NCBI RefSeq assembly: GCF_021917145.1 | Contig: NC_061062.1 | Coordinates: forward strand, 4,989,847-5,053,846 | Direction: 5' to 3' | Length of the DNA stretch: 64,000 nucleotides | Source of the DNA: Hypomesus transpacificus | Taxonomy: Eukaryota > Chordata > Actinopteri > Osmeriformes > Osmeridae | In this document: positions 24,510 to 38,900 of the stretch, piece after piece | Position numbering within the stretch: position 1 is the first letter of the stretch | How the letters are laid out: every line of letters starts with the position of its first letter | Notes under the pieces: generated by a model | What the model was told of the DNA's origin: nothing | Seen by the model: only the letters and a program-made list of their open reading frames with translations | The model's database searches: none | Position numbers and translations under genes: made by a program

Positions 24510-27500
24510 TCACGATGCCACCTCAGTGATGTGGTGAATGTTAGACAGGGTTAGCTGAGCCTCCTGGGCTGGGTAGGAGTTTCTGGAACGTAGCCAGAGC
24601 CTTCCAAACACCCCAGTGACCAGCAGCAGGACCAGCAGCAGGACCAGCAGCAGCCCTCCCAGGACAAACGTCTCCACTGGGGGGATACCTCCAGCATCTG
24701 CAATGCATTAAAAATAGGAGAGGCATTCAGCCGGGCAGTGTTCCGACCTATGTCAAGGCCTTCTTTCTGTGAATGATGACTTTTTATGATAACCTTGCCG
24801 CACATAAGACGTCACAATGTTTTGAATGTTTCAAAGTAAATATGAGTAATGAACAAATAAGGGCATTGTTAGGTTTGTCTAAGCAGACTGTAAGTCAAAA
24901 GCATTCACTGAATACATACTCAAACTGGGCTGGTCCCTTTCAGGGAGCAGTCGTCTGATTGGTCCATAGGAAACCGTGTGGGACAGTGGGATATCTCTCC
25001 TCGTCCGCACATATCCATCTTCACTAGAGCAGTTCTGTCACGTAAACAGTAGAATTTAAATGTTTTGAATAGAATAGAACACAACATAACGGAAAAGAAA
25101 GAAACTGCAATAAACTGAAATGGAAAAAAATGGAACATTATTATTCTATTATTTTTATCACGTAGTATTTGCAACAGTAATAGCTGTACTACTGTAGGGT
25201 AATTAGTCTTTAGAATAAGCCAGTCCCCAGACGCTAAGCCTTCACTTAATCACACAAGTCGTCAAATCTCATTTTAACTGTTCATTGCGTCCCAGGTACG
25301 AGGAGAGGAAGTGAGCTCGCTCACTCACAGGCTGGCAGGCTCCCAGGGTGTTGTGACAGATCTGGACGTTGCAGTGGAGGAAGACGTCGGTGTAAGAGCT
25401 TCCCACAAACTTGAACATTTGTATCCTGAACGTGGCTTCTGGACCCTGGCCATTCCTCAGCACTGTCAGCATCTGCTCGTTTGACAGCACCGGGCAGCTG
25501 AGAAAGAAAGAAAGCACTGTTCAGCACAGCCTGACAGAGAGAGTGTGTGATGTATCACTCTAGACTAGTTGACTTATGGTGTATTAGTGAGGGCAATACT
25601 GAAAACTCAATGGCTATTTCTTGGGTGTCAACAAGAGCTATTACTCATATCTGACATTTTGACCGAGCAAACATTTGAACTGCTGACAGCATAGAAGAGA
25701 TGGATTTTTTTCTCTAGTACACTAGAACGTATTTCATTGTCATACTGTTGCTAACAGTACAACATACTCCATAGTTGTCAAGGACATGCACAGCTGTTGA
25801 GCTGAAACACATACGGTTTCAGAAGAAGGGGGGCGTCATATGACTAGTCACGAAAGCTGTGTTGCAAGCTCGCTTAGACACTTGCTCTTATTTCAGATCT
25901 CAACAGTATTCACTGTGGAGACTGAACAGCTGGGTTGAAATGACTACAAACATAAAATTTATGAACTGTCCCTGTATGAACTTAGTCTAATTTATCCAGC
26001 CATAACCCAGATATACACCTGTTGAAACTAAACATTTGTCACAATATCAGCACTTAGTTGTTATGGAAGAGCCAATGTCAAAATATAAGCACTTACTTGT
26101 TATGGCAGAGCCCATGTCAATAGCTCTTTACCACTCATATCATATCCATTACATTTGACCGTTTTTCTTTTAGTAGATGCTTTTGTTCCATACAGGTATC
26201 AGGGTTTCCCGCAGCACTTAACAACACACACCTGCCGCCTTAACTACATTGTATTATTATTATTATTATTTTATTTTTTCAATGAGCAATATCTGCCGTG
26301 TTACTCCTGTTTTCTCCCTTTCATTCCAAACCGTGACAATGGCAGTCTCCCTTCTCTGCAGAACACAAAACATTCCCCCCCCCCCGGTACATTTGATCAG
26401 ATAATCAAAGTTCAGAAGTGCATAGTTCTAACAGAAGGGTTAAAGTCAAGAAACAGGCTGTATTTTAACAGTGCGTGTGATATACATACAACCAACCTGT
26501 CCTTGATGAAGGTGTACTGGATGTTACTGTAGGGGTCCTTGGTTGGTGTGGCCCAGCATCTGTCCACACGCAGCATCAGATGAGCAGGGACCTAGGTGAG
26601 ACACAGAGGTCAGCGCCCTCGGGATTAGGAACCTGACTGTTAGGCACTCAGGACAGTCAGCTGATGTGTTTCATAGTTGTGGTTTTGTAGGGCAGAGGAG
26701 GGAGGCACAGGACTTTAAGAAATAAGCATATTGGTATTGAAAGAAGCTCTAATTTTAATGGGAGAGGTGCCTGAAATGTTTCTTTTCACAATTTTTTTAT
26801 TAGATGACTGACAGGTTTGGGAAGCACAGTTTGGGATGCACAGATAAGGAAGCACAGTCTTTCAGTGAGGAAAGTAAACAACAGTGGGGGAGGAGAGGAG
26901 GAGGGGAGGATTCTGGGAAGACAAGGCTGGAACATCTACAGGCGATATGCAAGACCTTGTTTTTATGACGACCAAAGGGGTAAAGCTGGGGTGTAGGAGA
27001 AAACATTGAGCTGTGGAGATATCGTAATACAGAGAGTAAGGGAGGGAAGGGGGGGGAGGGGGGCTGGGGGTTGAGAGGAGAAAGAGAGAAGTGAGAGCGC
27101 CAATATTGTAGCTACGAAGCAGGACTGTGTACACTGATGGCAGTTCTCGATAAGAGAGGGCAGCAGAGGTCTGGCACTCAGGTTACCTCCATGACAGGAC
27201 ACAGTGTTTGGTTACTCACGTATCCACTCCTACCACATGCTAACAGTCAGGAAGCTTTTACATGTCTTTCCACTCAAAGGTAAGAGTTGAACAAAAGTGG
27301 ATGACCAACCATAAAAACTTTCACATATATGTCATCCTCCAGCGTCAGGGAGGGAACCGTCATCCATTTGTCCTCAAAGGCTTCGTCCTTATACAACAGC
27401 ATAGACACTGAGAAGTTCCCATCTTCTGTGTTCAGTGTAATTGTTCTGTAAATACACCAAAACTATTAGTATTGTTTTAATACAAATATGGATAATATAA

Positions 27501-30346
27501 TAGTTTTTGTTGTGAATATGTAGTCATTATGGTAATGATTGTAATATGATATGAATACAAAACAAATATCACCACCTGATTACAGACATGACAGATTTAT
27601 ATATTTACATTGAACTGAAACCCATATCTTACCTCACGTCCACACGGATCATGTTTTCACCATTGGGCTGCTGGACCATGTAGTTCAGTGGGTAGCGGCA
27701 CACAAATGTGATGTTGATGTAGTTCCTTGTGACCACATCTGAGTCATTATTGCGTATGGTGTTTAAGAACATGATATGGGTATCATCTGAGGCCTGCGGA
27801 GGGAAAAAATAAATCAGGAAAACAATGTTCATGAGGGCAGACCAACAGACAATCGGATGACTGAAAACATCTACCCAAGGTTAATTGAGTCACTTTGAAA
27901 AGCAAAATGGTTGTCATGACGTTGCAAGTAACAATGACAGAGGTGTTAGGGAACTTAATAGGTTGACAGACGATTCAGCCTTCACCGAAAGCTTTCAATA
28001 TGGAGCTTCGGTTTCCCAAACCCACCTATAACTTACAAAAACAACAAAGTGAGTCATCCGACTCAGCGTTAAGCAACAGGCCACTGACGCAGATGAAACA
28101 ATAAAGTCAGTCAGATGAAAAGACTGCGACTGGGTTGTGTCCGTCCCCTGTTGAGAACTACAGAGGACGGGTTCCATCAAGATTGAAGCAGGATAGATTG
28201 CTGTGCCCTAACTGTGGAGAAAGGTTTTACTACCCTTCAGTAAACACACAACCCCCTACTATGGCCACCACTGGCTTGGTTCAACATCAAGACAACAGCT
28301 ACTTAACACTGAAGGGAATACCAACAGAGCTCCATTGATACTTGCAGGACCTCTTGGGTAACTTCACACCAAGCTATCACAAATATTACTATCTTTTGTA
28401 AGTTATGCTTTTAGGTGATAGGAACACAATATAGTTTAAACGTAGCTTATTATAAACGTAGTTTATTTGACGTTACTGAACTCAAAGCATGGATCGTCTC
28501 CTTATCATTTTCCTGGGTTCGGCTCTCAAGGTGAAAAGTAATTTGGTAACTAGGCATTCCCTTCCTTTAGCAACAGAATTTCATCCAAAGCAGGCTTTAC
28601 TTTCTCCTGACTGGTATGCAGAAGCCTTATAAAACTGCAGAGGAGGACAGAGAGATTTTCTCCCCCTCAAAGCTGTGTTAACCTTTTGTGCACTTTACAA
28701 GACATGCCCCTATGCATTCTAAGTAAGCATTTCAATGACACTCATGGTCTGAAGTACAGATTTATACACACCAAAGTTAAAACAGTCCTCAGAACCGAGC
28801 AGGCCCAATGTGAGAAGGCCAGTGGGCAAAATAATAGTGGCGATGACAAAGTCGGCCAGTGAATTACGGTCTGGCCATTCACAGGGCCTGAAAACACGAT
28901 CATCTCAATGTAAATCCTGATAATTTAGAGCAGAAAGGCCATTGAGGCACCCCTTACTGCTTTGTATTAAAAAATCCAGTGCTCTGAGAGGAAAAGGAAC
29001 AACACAACCCTTCTCTCTTGAAATATATGCCAACCCCCGCCCCCCCACCCCCCTTCTGTGTGCGCGCCTCTTTCGCTCCCCTTTCTGTCTACGTCTTTCT
29101 GCATACCATGAGCTAATTTCATTGTAGAAACCTAGAAACTGAGGTCCACACAGCACACATTGATGAGGAAAAACACAGTGTTCCCTTCAACCAGTTTTGC
29201 TAGTTATTTTTAGCATGATGCAAAGACCTAATTACCTCATCCAATTAATCCCTTTTTTTAGTGGCACAAAGGAGTTAAGGGAGGTCCTAGAAAGACCCAA
29301 ACAGAGGACCAGTTCCCACAACAACTGAACACATCGTAAAATTAGATAATTTATTGTCATGGCGATTTTATGTCGCCACTAAAAGAGGATTCCAACTGTA
29401 GTTTGTCTCCATGTTAGCAGTTCTAACGTCTTTTCTCCTTTGTCAACGGACAGAGTTCAAATGTACACTTTGATTGCTTAAACACCTAATTCTTCCATAC
29501 TTGCTGTGACCAAGCAACCGTGAAATGTACAATGTAATCACCACAGAAACCCCATGACTCATTAAAGGGCAAGTGTGCGACAGCTCTGCTGAATACTTAC
29601 CATGATGGTCCCACAGTCGGAGAGATTTGTCTTGATGCTGAAGACATAATTGTCCTTAATCTCAACGCCACGGCAGTCAGGGTCATTTAAGTGCAAATCC
29701 CAAACCTAAAAGAGAACAAAAACATCCAAATAAGACACTACAAAACAACTGCACTTTCACCTCAATGTTGCTTAACTTCCAGCTATTACTTTTGTATTTC
29801 GTGTTCAAATGAAGAGAAAGATGATATTGACTTACATAAACTGGTGGCACTTTATTGATAAAAAAGGCACTTGGAATGACAACCTCCATTTGGTCATTGG
29901 TACAGATGACAGTTTCATTGAGCTCTGGGAGAAAAGGAAGTGTTGTTAATTCAGAATCAGTCTAGACTAGTTCTGAGACTGATTCTGAATTAACAGTATT
30001 TCCTATCAATACTTGGTTCATTTTACAGTCTTTGTATTAGTTTGTGATATAGTTGTTTCACATCTGTTACACTTTATACACTACATAGTTGTACTGTAAG
30101 GACATCTATAAAACCTTGATACCAAATCCATGAATATAATTCAGAAGTACACATCAAGTTTAATGGCAGAAATCTGTATGTTTTCACAGCTACACTGTCA
30201 AATGTCTGTCTAAATAGTACTGAAACCTGGAGCTGATAGATCCATGAGGTAAACTCACCCTCCTCCTCCGGTTCCAGGTAAACAGTTGAGCTGACAGTCC
30301 CTTGAAAGAACAGTAACCAGGCAAACACCAGGCTGGCAGGTGTCAT
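24510..30346 (-). CDS. Zona pellucida (ZP) domain, single-pass membrane protein
   Basis: Nine exons with consistent phases give about 378 residues: 30346..30259, 29924..29836, 29705..29601, 27793..27633, 27445..27319, 26591..26497, 25497..25329, 25034..24920 and 24697..24510. The donor of exon 5 is ambiguous (27319 or 27325; both keep frame). MTPASLVFAWLLFFQGTVSS is a signal peptide. A ZP module then fills almost the whole ectodomain: ICTNDQMEVVIPSAFF, CGTIM, FVCRYPLNY, LRVDRCWATPTKDP, SCPVLSNEQ and VFLHCNVQICHNTLGACQPN, with ten cysteines in the UMOD/GP2-like spacing. VRTRRD is a likely furin site, followed by a Leu/Val-rich transmembrane helix (FVLGGLLLVLLLVLLLVTGV) and a tail of about 35 residues. 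There is no EGF, CUB or trefoil domain before it. Such proteins polymerise into extracellular filaments after cleavage. Closest by eye to the ZP part of UMOD/GP2; orthology is uncertain. Confidence 0.88.
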
Positions 30347-32160
30347 CTTTGAACAATTCTCCCTCTGGCTTCTCTGCGGCCAAACACTTCAGATACTCTG
30401 CAGCTTCCTTTTGGCCCTTCTCGTCAAACCTGTGAATCTTCTGACCTATTCACCACAGTGAGTTGTCACCTCGAGACGTAGTGCCCCCACTCGCTCCGAC
30501 CCTCGAAACACAGGTCTAATGAACTGGGAGCCTCCCTCCTGCCCTAAAACATCAGCTTGAATGATGTCTCCCCCAACAATGAGATTCCACACATGAATAG
30601 GGAGGACAAGGGGAGTCCAAGGTAACACACATACAAGCGGGCAATAGTAGAAACACCCCCTTAGTAAACACCCCACAACTCTGTCTTACTACAGAGAACA
30701 AGGAGTCTGCTTAGCATGCAGAGACAGACAATGCGATAGGGGAGGATTTCATTTTTGTCTGGGTTTCCTTTTAAAGGGCATGGCAAAAGCTTTACTGGTA
30801 CGGGAATCCCAGATTTGAGATGAATAACATACAAGTCAAGGGCAGTTCACTGACACTGCCAACAGCCTCGCTGTGTGTATAGTGAGTGTGTGTGCTAGTA
30901 TATCTGTTTTGCTCAACTTAAGTGTATCTGCAAGCTTTGGACCCTTGTTTAAAGAAGTAAATCCTAGGGGTCAGATCTTCCCTTATTTATTCTTACAAGG
31001 ATAAATGGAAATTCATTTTTTTTTCCCTTTCTGTGAAATTTTATGTTTACGAGATTTTACGGTGTCAAGTATTGTGGGCTTTTTTGTCTTGCAAATAGGC
31101 GTACTTCAACCCAGACAGACGGGATTACCTTCACCTGACTGGAGACTGTTTACATGGATTCTATGTGCGAGGGACAATTGCAACAGAACCATAACTTTCT
31201 TTCACATTGTGAAGGTCAGTGGCTGGCTTCCTGCCCACTCTTTACAACAGAGAAACAAGGGGCTCTGCCTTACAAAGACTCCCTAGAAATAGGTGGGACA
31301 AAACTGCTTCGTAAAATGTGTACATGACAGCCTTTTATTTGCTAGAAAGAGAAAACACCTCCAACTGTCACAGTGTTTACTGTTTACAGAGTGTGACAGA
31401 ATGATTTGGCCCTCGTATATCTATCAGAACAAGTCCTTGTCATTTGTGAAGGTTTGTTAGCAAACTATTCAACAATGTATTAAAACACAATTAATGACAA
31501 TTACACACAACAGTATCACCAAAGACAACTTAAAAAAAAGACCCATTTATGTCATATTCTGTGGTAATGCACATACATAAACTGTATTCGTTTATTTGTA
31601 AAACCATATAGGTAACGGTTATTGTTTATAGACTGTCGGAACCAGGGTTGGCCCAAGCCTTTATGGGGCCCTAAGCAGAATTGATTTAGGGGCCCGTCTG
31701 AGTCGGTTGAAAAATAAATTACAATAAACTGTAATTTAATGTGCTTTTGGGGGCCCTCTGGTGGCTACGGGGGCCCTAAGCAGCCGCTTAGTTTGCTTAT
31801 GCTTTGGGCCGGCCCTGGTTAGAACTCTGGAACGCTGTTAGATAAGGATGGTTACGATGATGTTCTCCTGCCAGTGCTTCATGGCCCAGTCTGCAATCTC
31901 CGGCCTCCTGTCTTATCAGGCTGGAGAGCAATCATTGAATAATGGTTTAGCTTCCAATAAGTGTTCAATATACTTCCAAAAGGGATCACATGGTCGCCTG
32001 TAAAGGTGCGCCCCCTCCAGTGCCTGAAGGAAGTAGGAGACGGGGTGGGCGGGGGTTAAAACACTGACAACACTGCCTCCGCTTCGTGTGTAGCTGGTGA
32101 GGGGAATCTGGCGCGTGTGTTAGCCCGGGTCCTGGGGTCTCCTCAGTGTCGCGGCGCCAT
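30347..32160. other. Intergenic DNA, ZP gene promoter side to shprh 3' flank
   Basis: 30347-31000 should hold the ZP-gene promoter, but no TATA or start site is assignable. 31300-32160 should include the shprh 3' UTR. A small palindromic-ended element is at 31641-31819. Otherwise no gene seen. Confidence 0.4.
31641..31819. mobile_element. Short MITE-like element with GGCCC-rich inverted ends
   Basis: It begins ACCAGGGTTGGCCC and ends GGGCCGGCCCTGGT, so the ends form an imperfect inverted repeat of about 14 bp. Inside are GGGGCCCTAAGCAG-type motifs repeated in both halves. The sequence type recurs widely in teleost genomes. I could not see an unambiguous target duplication, so the superfamily is open. 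Confidence 0.6.
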
Positions 32161-35100
32161 TCACTCTAGCGCCTCGCCGTCCTCGGTGAACAGGTCGGCC
32201 AGGTCAGCCACCGTCAGAACGGCGGCCTCCGAGTGCTTCATGGACGTGGCGCTGTGACTGGAGACACGACACGAAGCTCAGAAATCACAATACACTACTA
32301 GACAAGAGAATGTTAATATGGTTATTAATATTAATGCTGTTAATGGAGGGATCTAGATCTAAATAGATATTTTACTATGTAACTATAAATACTATGAAGC
32401 ATCTCACCTCCTCTCTGCGGTCTTCAACATCGCCTGCATTCTTTCTTCAATGGTGGATTTGATGAGGAAACGGTGAACAAAGGTGGGTCTGAAAGGGAAA
32501 GAGATGAAAGAGGCAGGGAGATAAACAGTGAGAGAGAGAGACGAGAGAGAGAGGAGAGAGAGAGAGAGGAGAGAGACAAAGAGGAGAGACAGAGAGAAGA
32601 GAGACAAAGAGGAGACAGAGGAGAGAGAGACAGAGAGGAGACAGAGGAGAGAGAGACAGAGAGGAGAAACAGATGAGAGAGACAGAGAGGAGAGAGACAA
32701 AGAGGAGACAGAGGAGAGAGAGACAGAGAGGAGTGACATAGAGGAGAGAGACAAAGGAGAGAGACAGAGAGGAAAGACAGAGAGGAGAGACACAAAAAGG
32801 AGACAGACAGAGCGGAGAGAGAGAGGAGAGAGATAGAAAAGAGAGACAGAGGGGAGAGAAACAGAGGAGAGAGACAAAGAGGAAAGACAGAGAGGAGAGA
32901 GACAAAGAGGAGAGACAGAGGAGAGACACGAAGAAAAAGACAGCAAGAGAGCAAGAAGGGATAGGGAAAGGTGAAAAACAGAGATAAAAACACAGAGAGC
33001 GAGACAGAGAAAAAGACAAAGTGAGAGAGAGACAAAGAGGAGAGAGAGGAGAGACAGACAGGAGTTTATTACTGTGTAGTTGTGCGAACTGTGGTATATT
33101 TGTTGGCACTCTTTGTTCATCTGAGCGTTTTGTTGTTGCCAAATATTTCTAACAATACTGGTTGTTGCTCCTTATGTTGTTTTTGACTGGCATCTGTTAC
33201 TCTGCCTCTAGCTTTGGCAATACGTTTGTATTGACTGTAATGCTAATAAAGCTGAATTGAATTGAAATAGAGAGACAAAGAGATTCGTTAAACAGGAACC
33301 ACAGCCTCTAGAGAGAAGGGGAGGCCAAGTCTACCCCAGGTCTTACTTGGTCTGGCCGATGCGGTGTACCCTGCCGATGGCCTGCAGCTCATGGGCAGGG
33401 TTGAGGATGGGCTCCACCAGCAGAACATGGGTGGCCTCGATGATGTTCAGCCCGTTGGAGCCTGTGTGGAGAGGCAGCAGCAGGATGTTGATCTTCTCCT
33501 TGTACTTGAAGGAGCACAGGTTCTCCTGGAAGCCAGGTGACAGATGGTGAGGTTTAGAAACAAGAGGGGGGTGTTCCGGTTTCTGGAGAGCTGGCGGACA
33601 GCATCCCGTCGCTCGACCATGTCACTCCCTCTCTCTCTCTTGGACTGAGTTTAAGCAATTCAACCCGGTTTCACCATCTACAAACCTGGAATTTGTGAAT
33701 GCCGTTGATCTGAGAGAATTCCATGTTGTTGTCAAACAGAGCCTTGGCAATGATGTCCAGCACACTCTGCCACTGGAAACAGAGAACAGAAAGGTGTACC
33801 GACAACCTGAACGAGAACATTTACACAGTTCCAGGTGAAACATCAAACCCGGCTCTCACCGTGGAGAAGACAAGGCACTTGGCTCCTGGATCGGTCAGCT
33901 GGATCTTCTTTAGGGTTCGGACCACGGCCTCCACCTTCGTGGAGTGGCTTCCCTGAAGAACGACAAGCAGGCACAACCTTTGACCTTAATGTTGTTTATG
34001 TGGTTGGGTCCTGCTGCCATGGCAACACAACACTGAGTTGAACACTGGTGTTCACTGGGGCCCAGACCCTGACCTTCCCACTGTGTGGAGGTGTGTGCGC
34101 CGTGTCTGTACTGTAGGTGTACTGTCAGCGGGTGTCTGTGTACTGTGTGTGTGTACTGTCGGTGTGCGTGTCTGTGTACTGTATGTGTGTGTGTCTATGT
34201 GCAGTCAGCGAGTGTTTCTGCACTGTGTGTGTGTATGTTCTGTCAGCGGGTGTTTGTGTACTGTGTGTGTGTGTTTACTGCGGGTGTGTGTGTCTACATA
34301 ACCCCACCTTGACAGGGATGTCTTGGCCCCTGTCAGCGGCCTGTGTGGTGAATACGTAGGAGATCTCTGCGTGCGATGTGGTCTGCCTGCAGATGGCACA
34401 CTTGATGGAGCGCCGGCGCGAGCCCAGGCTGTACTGCTCCACGATTATGGCGATGCACTCGTTACAGAAGCAGTGGCCGCAGGTCAGCACGGCCCACTGG
34501 CAACCAAAGGACACACACACACATTGATGAATCCACACCGTCAAAGGCAGCCGGTGTGCTGTTGGCGCACACGCCACGGGAAACATACACACACTCTGAT
34601 GAATACATACTCTCAAACACAGCTGAAGTCTTGTTGGCGAACACACCACAGGGCACACGCACACACTTATAAAACACACACTCTCACTCCCAACACAACC
34701 TCCGTCCTCGCCAAGGGGCTGGGAGTGGGAGATGCCGACTAGAAGTGACAAACAAACAGAATGTGTGGTATGTCTGTACGCCTGAGGTACATTTCTAGCC
34801 TCTGCCAGTTTTCCTGGATCCAGCGAGGCAGAGAGAGAAAGGGAGGGCATTAGTTGGAGGATAGCTGTAATTACAACCCCCACGTCCAGCCTTGATCACC
34901 GAGTTTGGCAGAGAGGGAGATGTTCTGTCCCCCCCCCCTTCTAATGCTAATGTTGCACTTTGTAAAGCTCTCTCTTGGAAGTCGCTTTGGATAAAAGCGT
35001 CTGCTAAATGAATAAATGTAAATATACTGTTATTTTGCCATTTTATTATTGTTAAATGTTATGATATATGTGTAAAAAAGAGAGACAGACAGACAGACAG

Positions 35101-35924
35101 AGATAGAGAGAGAGGCAGAGAAAGCATCTGGATCAGGACAGCAAATGACCAGACTTGGAGGATCATTTTACTTCTTCTGTCAACAAGCGTCTGGTTCTTT
35201 AAGTTGCAGGGCGGCTTCTCACCTCCTGGCCCAGGGGGCGTGCGCAGATGGGACAGGGCTCCGGGTTCACTCCTCCAGTTGCCTTGTCCTGAGACTGAGG
35301 GCAAAGACACACACTGTTCACACACATATTGGGATCTTGTGTCACAACGTCTCAAGCAAAATTAGATTTGGCGGAAACATGTGACATTATAGGTTAGCAG
35401 AACTTGGTTCCCAGCACTGACTCCATTCATGAAGAGCTACTTTACCATCATTCCAACCCTTATCCAGCACACCTGATTTGAATATTGAGCTGAATCTTGT
35501 TTGTGACAATTGAAGTTGGAGTGCAAATCTACGGGAGGGTCTCTCTCCAGGAGCATGGTTGGACAACCCTGTTGTATTCCTCAAGACTAGAGGAGGCTGA
35601 ACCATGTGACTCAGTCACGTGACTGAGCATGCCCCCGTGTTTCCAAAACAGGGGCATGTGTGTGTGTGTTGTGACAGTACCTTCTCCAGGTTGGACAGGT
35701 AGAGGAACTGGCCAAGCTTCTTCTGCAGCTGAGACTTTGCAACAGCTCTGTCATTTAGCAGCTTGACCCGGTTCTGATCCACCTGAGAACCAGAGGGGTC
35801 AAAGGTCAAGGTGGCGCGGGCTAAGCACGAGAAAATCACATTCATTACTGTGGAGTAGAAAGATTGACTATGAAATCTTTTTATCAAAGTGTACATGTAC
35901 ACGTGTATATATACACATAACCAC

Positions 35925-35961
<37 letters not shown>

Positions 35962-38900
35962 CACACTATATCTACTGTGTAGTACTGTTTAAGGCACCCA
36001 ATATCATTTACATCAATATTGTCCTAAATATATAAATGTTTTCTTCTGTATTTGTACGACTGTATAAAAGTAAAATGATGGCTCACCTCGTGGGGCTCGA
36101 TGATGTGCAGCACCTTGGGCTTGGGCTCGTCTGGGAGGCGGACGCGCAGTCTCTCGGTGGCCATGCCCAGCTCGTCTATGGCCGACACGTGGTCCCTCAG
36201 GACCATCCAGTTCTCGTGGAGCACCTGGGAGTAGGGAGCAGAAGAATGTTTAGATCCACCACGCGGTTTGGTGAGGTCATGTCGTGTTTCATGTCTTCAT
36301 TTGCAAAAAGGTTTGAAGAAATAATAAAAGACTAAACTTATTCACAAAACAGCACAAATTCAGAAGACAAAAAAAGACAGTCGATATTCATGTACAAATT
36401 GTTGGGTGCCTAAGACTTCTGCACAATAATGTTGAAATATTATATATATACACTCATATACTGTATGTATAAACACACATTTCTGTCATTTACTTTTATT
36501 TAGTTTATTGTTTCCTGTGTTTTGAACCGTGATGTGTTGCCTGTCAGAGAATCAACTTCATTCGTACCTTGTACTCCTTCTTCCAGTTCTCAAAGAGCTC
36601 CATGAAGGTGTTGCCCTCCTCCAGCAGGTCCGAGTCCATCCTCCGGGCCTTGGCGAAAGACAGGATGGCCTTCAGAGAGCGCTCTGTCTCGCTGGCGGCC
36701 CACAGGCCGCGGCTGGTGGTGGGGAGGCGGTCGTCCACCAAACCCTCCTCATCCTCGATCATCTCCTCAAAGATAGCCGTCTGACCCTTGACCCTGACGA
36801 GGGCGGGACACAGGGGCTCAGGGACCAATCGCTCTCTCTGTATCTGCCTTATCAATTGTGACCTTCTCACAAGGTGGCGTTCTTAGGACGAGAAGGTGGT
36901 TTGGTTTGCATACTCACGTGTGTGAAAACAGCTTGGACTCGTAGTCAGTGAAGAGCTCGTCAGCTTTGCAAAACACACAGCTAAACGGGAACAAAGACAT
37001 TTCCAAACGTTACAAAGTGTGGGAGGGAGACACCGACGCATTTGAGATCTCTAGACTCTCTGGGTAATTACTGAGCCGGACTGTTGGGGAGGTCAGTGGC
37101 ATTTCCTACTTGTTGAGAGGCAGGCGGACAGGCCGGAGGTGACAGAGGGTGGCCTCCTCGATGACGGCCAGGGACGGTGTGCCCTCAAGTCTCTTCACGG
37201 CGCCCCGCACTGTTTCCTGGGACTTCATCAAGTCATCCATCTGGGTGCTGAGCAGGAACTGCAGGCCGCGCCCATCCCGGAACCTGAAGGCGGCATTCTC
37301 TCTTAGCACACACACACTGACCTACCTAACACACCCAAATTGAGCCCACCTATAATAAAAAAGCGAGGTGTTACTTGTCGGCCATGGTCAGCTTGTGGGC
37401 CTGCTGTTTGTAGCTGCAGGTCAGCTCGCTCTGGATGCGGGACACCAGGTCGTCGTCGATCGAGTACTGGATGGCCCGCTGTATGACATCCAACCACCAG
37501 GGGGAGCGCAAGTTGACCTGGAGCAGTTGAGTGACAAGAACTACAATTACAGTCAACGACATGGGACACACACATGCCTGTTCTAACAGACGTACACAGG
37601 GACACACACACGATAGAACTCAACACTCAAGTTTGTTCTTAATGGGTATTACAGACACCCAAATATAACATTCAACCATTTTCTTTGTTGGTATTCTAGA
37701 CACACATATGGAGCTGGAGACTCCAGCTTGTTCCTCAGGACATGCAGTAATACAGGCTACTCAAGGCCGTGCCAGTATATGTCTTGGTATCGACACTCAC
37801 TTTGCGTTTGAGCTCTCGGATGTTCTGCAGGACCGGCTGGAGAGCCTGCTGGGCTTCCGACACCTCAGAGTTGGACTTGGTCATGTAGTGCTGCCTTAGC
37901 TGCTCCGCCTGCAACCAATCAGCACCGTTCAGATTCATGTATGTAGGCCTGCTGTAAACCTGACATGACAGTATCAGGACCATTCATGTATTTAGACCTG
38001 CTGTAAACATGACACGACAGGTTTACAAGGTTGTCCCACTCTCCTACCTCCTCCTTCAGTTGATCATCTCTCAGTGTAGGAGGTATCCCAGGGTGCTTTG
38101 CGCTCAGCAGTTCCATTAAGTTGTGTGTGGCATGGAGCCTCTGTTTCCCCACAAAACAAAAGAAAGAACAAGGATCAATAAGGAGTTTTTTCTTCTTCTG
38201 TTTGTTGCCCAGTAACAGAGGTCAAAGAGAGGTCAAGCTGTACCTGTAGGGAATCGGTCTTCAGCCTGCCTTTGTGCTCCTCCGACGAGCGAAGCACCTC
38301 CCTGTACATCTCCACAGCATCCGCAAACTCATCTGCAGGTGGCAATCACAGCGTCGCTCATTAATACTGCACAAACGTCCGCACTCCACAAACCAGTCTT
38401 TCAGAGCCCGGCCCGGGACAAAGCTGAGAGGCCAGTCCCGGTGATGAGATCACAAGACAGTTGCTGTGGGTCAGGTTCCCATGGGAAAGCAGAGGACGAA
38501 GTACCTCGGATGATGTGGATGCCGGCCAGGCCGTTGAGAGCGCACACCAATTGTCTGTGGGCCTCCTCACACTCCACTCGACATTTCTTCTGCAGGGACT
38601 TCAGCAGCTCCTCCATCGTCATGGTGCTGCAGCCGAGAGACCAGGCGCACTGGGTCAGACGCTTGTTCAACACACCCACTTAAAAGCCGCGCACGCCCAC
38701 TCTCACGCAGCAGAGGTCACCCCCACTCCACCCCCCCCGCCACCCCCCGAGCTGATCTTCTGGAAATGAGTACACGCACAAGCAGATTAAGAAAGCCTTT
38801 CCAGTACCCCCCCCCCCCCCCCCTTGTGAGTCTCATGACCTCCACCCTTGTTCCACGACACCTAGCCCCTTCATCCACACACCCCCACCCAACCCCCCTC

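Noticed and set aside
32404-33142. Long Ser/Leu/Cys-rich minus-strand frames and Arg/Glu-rich plus-strand frames
   Set aside because: Translation of a GA/CT low-complexity intronic tract.
34038-34359. Overlapping Cys/Val-rich plus-strand frames
   Set aside because: Translation of a TG-rich intronic minisatellite.
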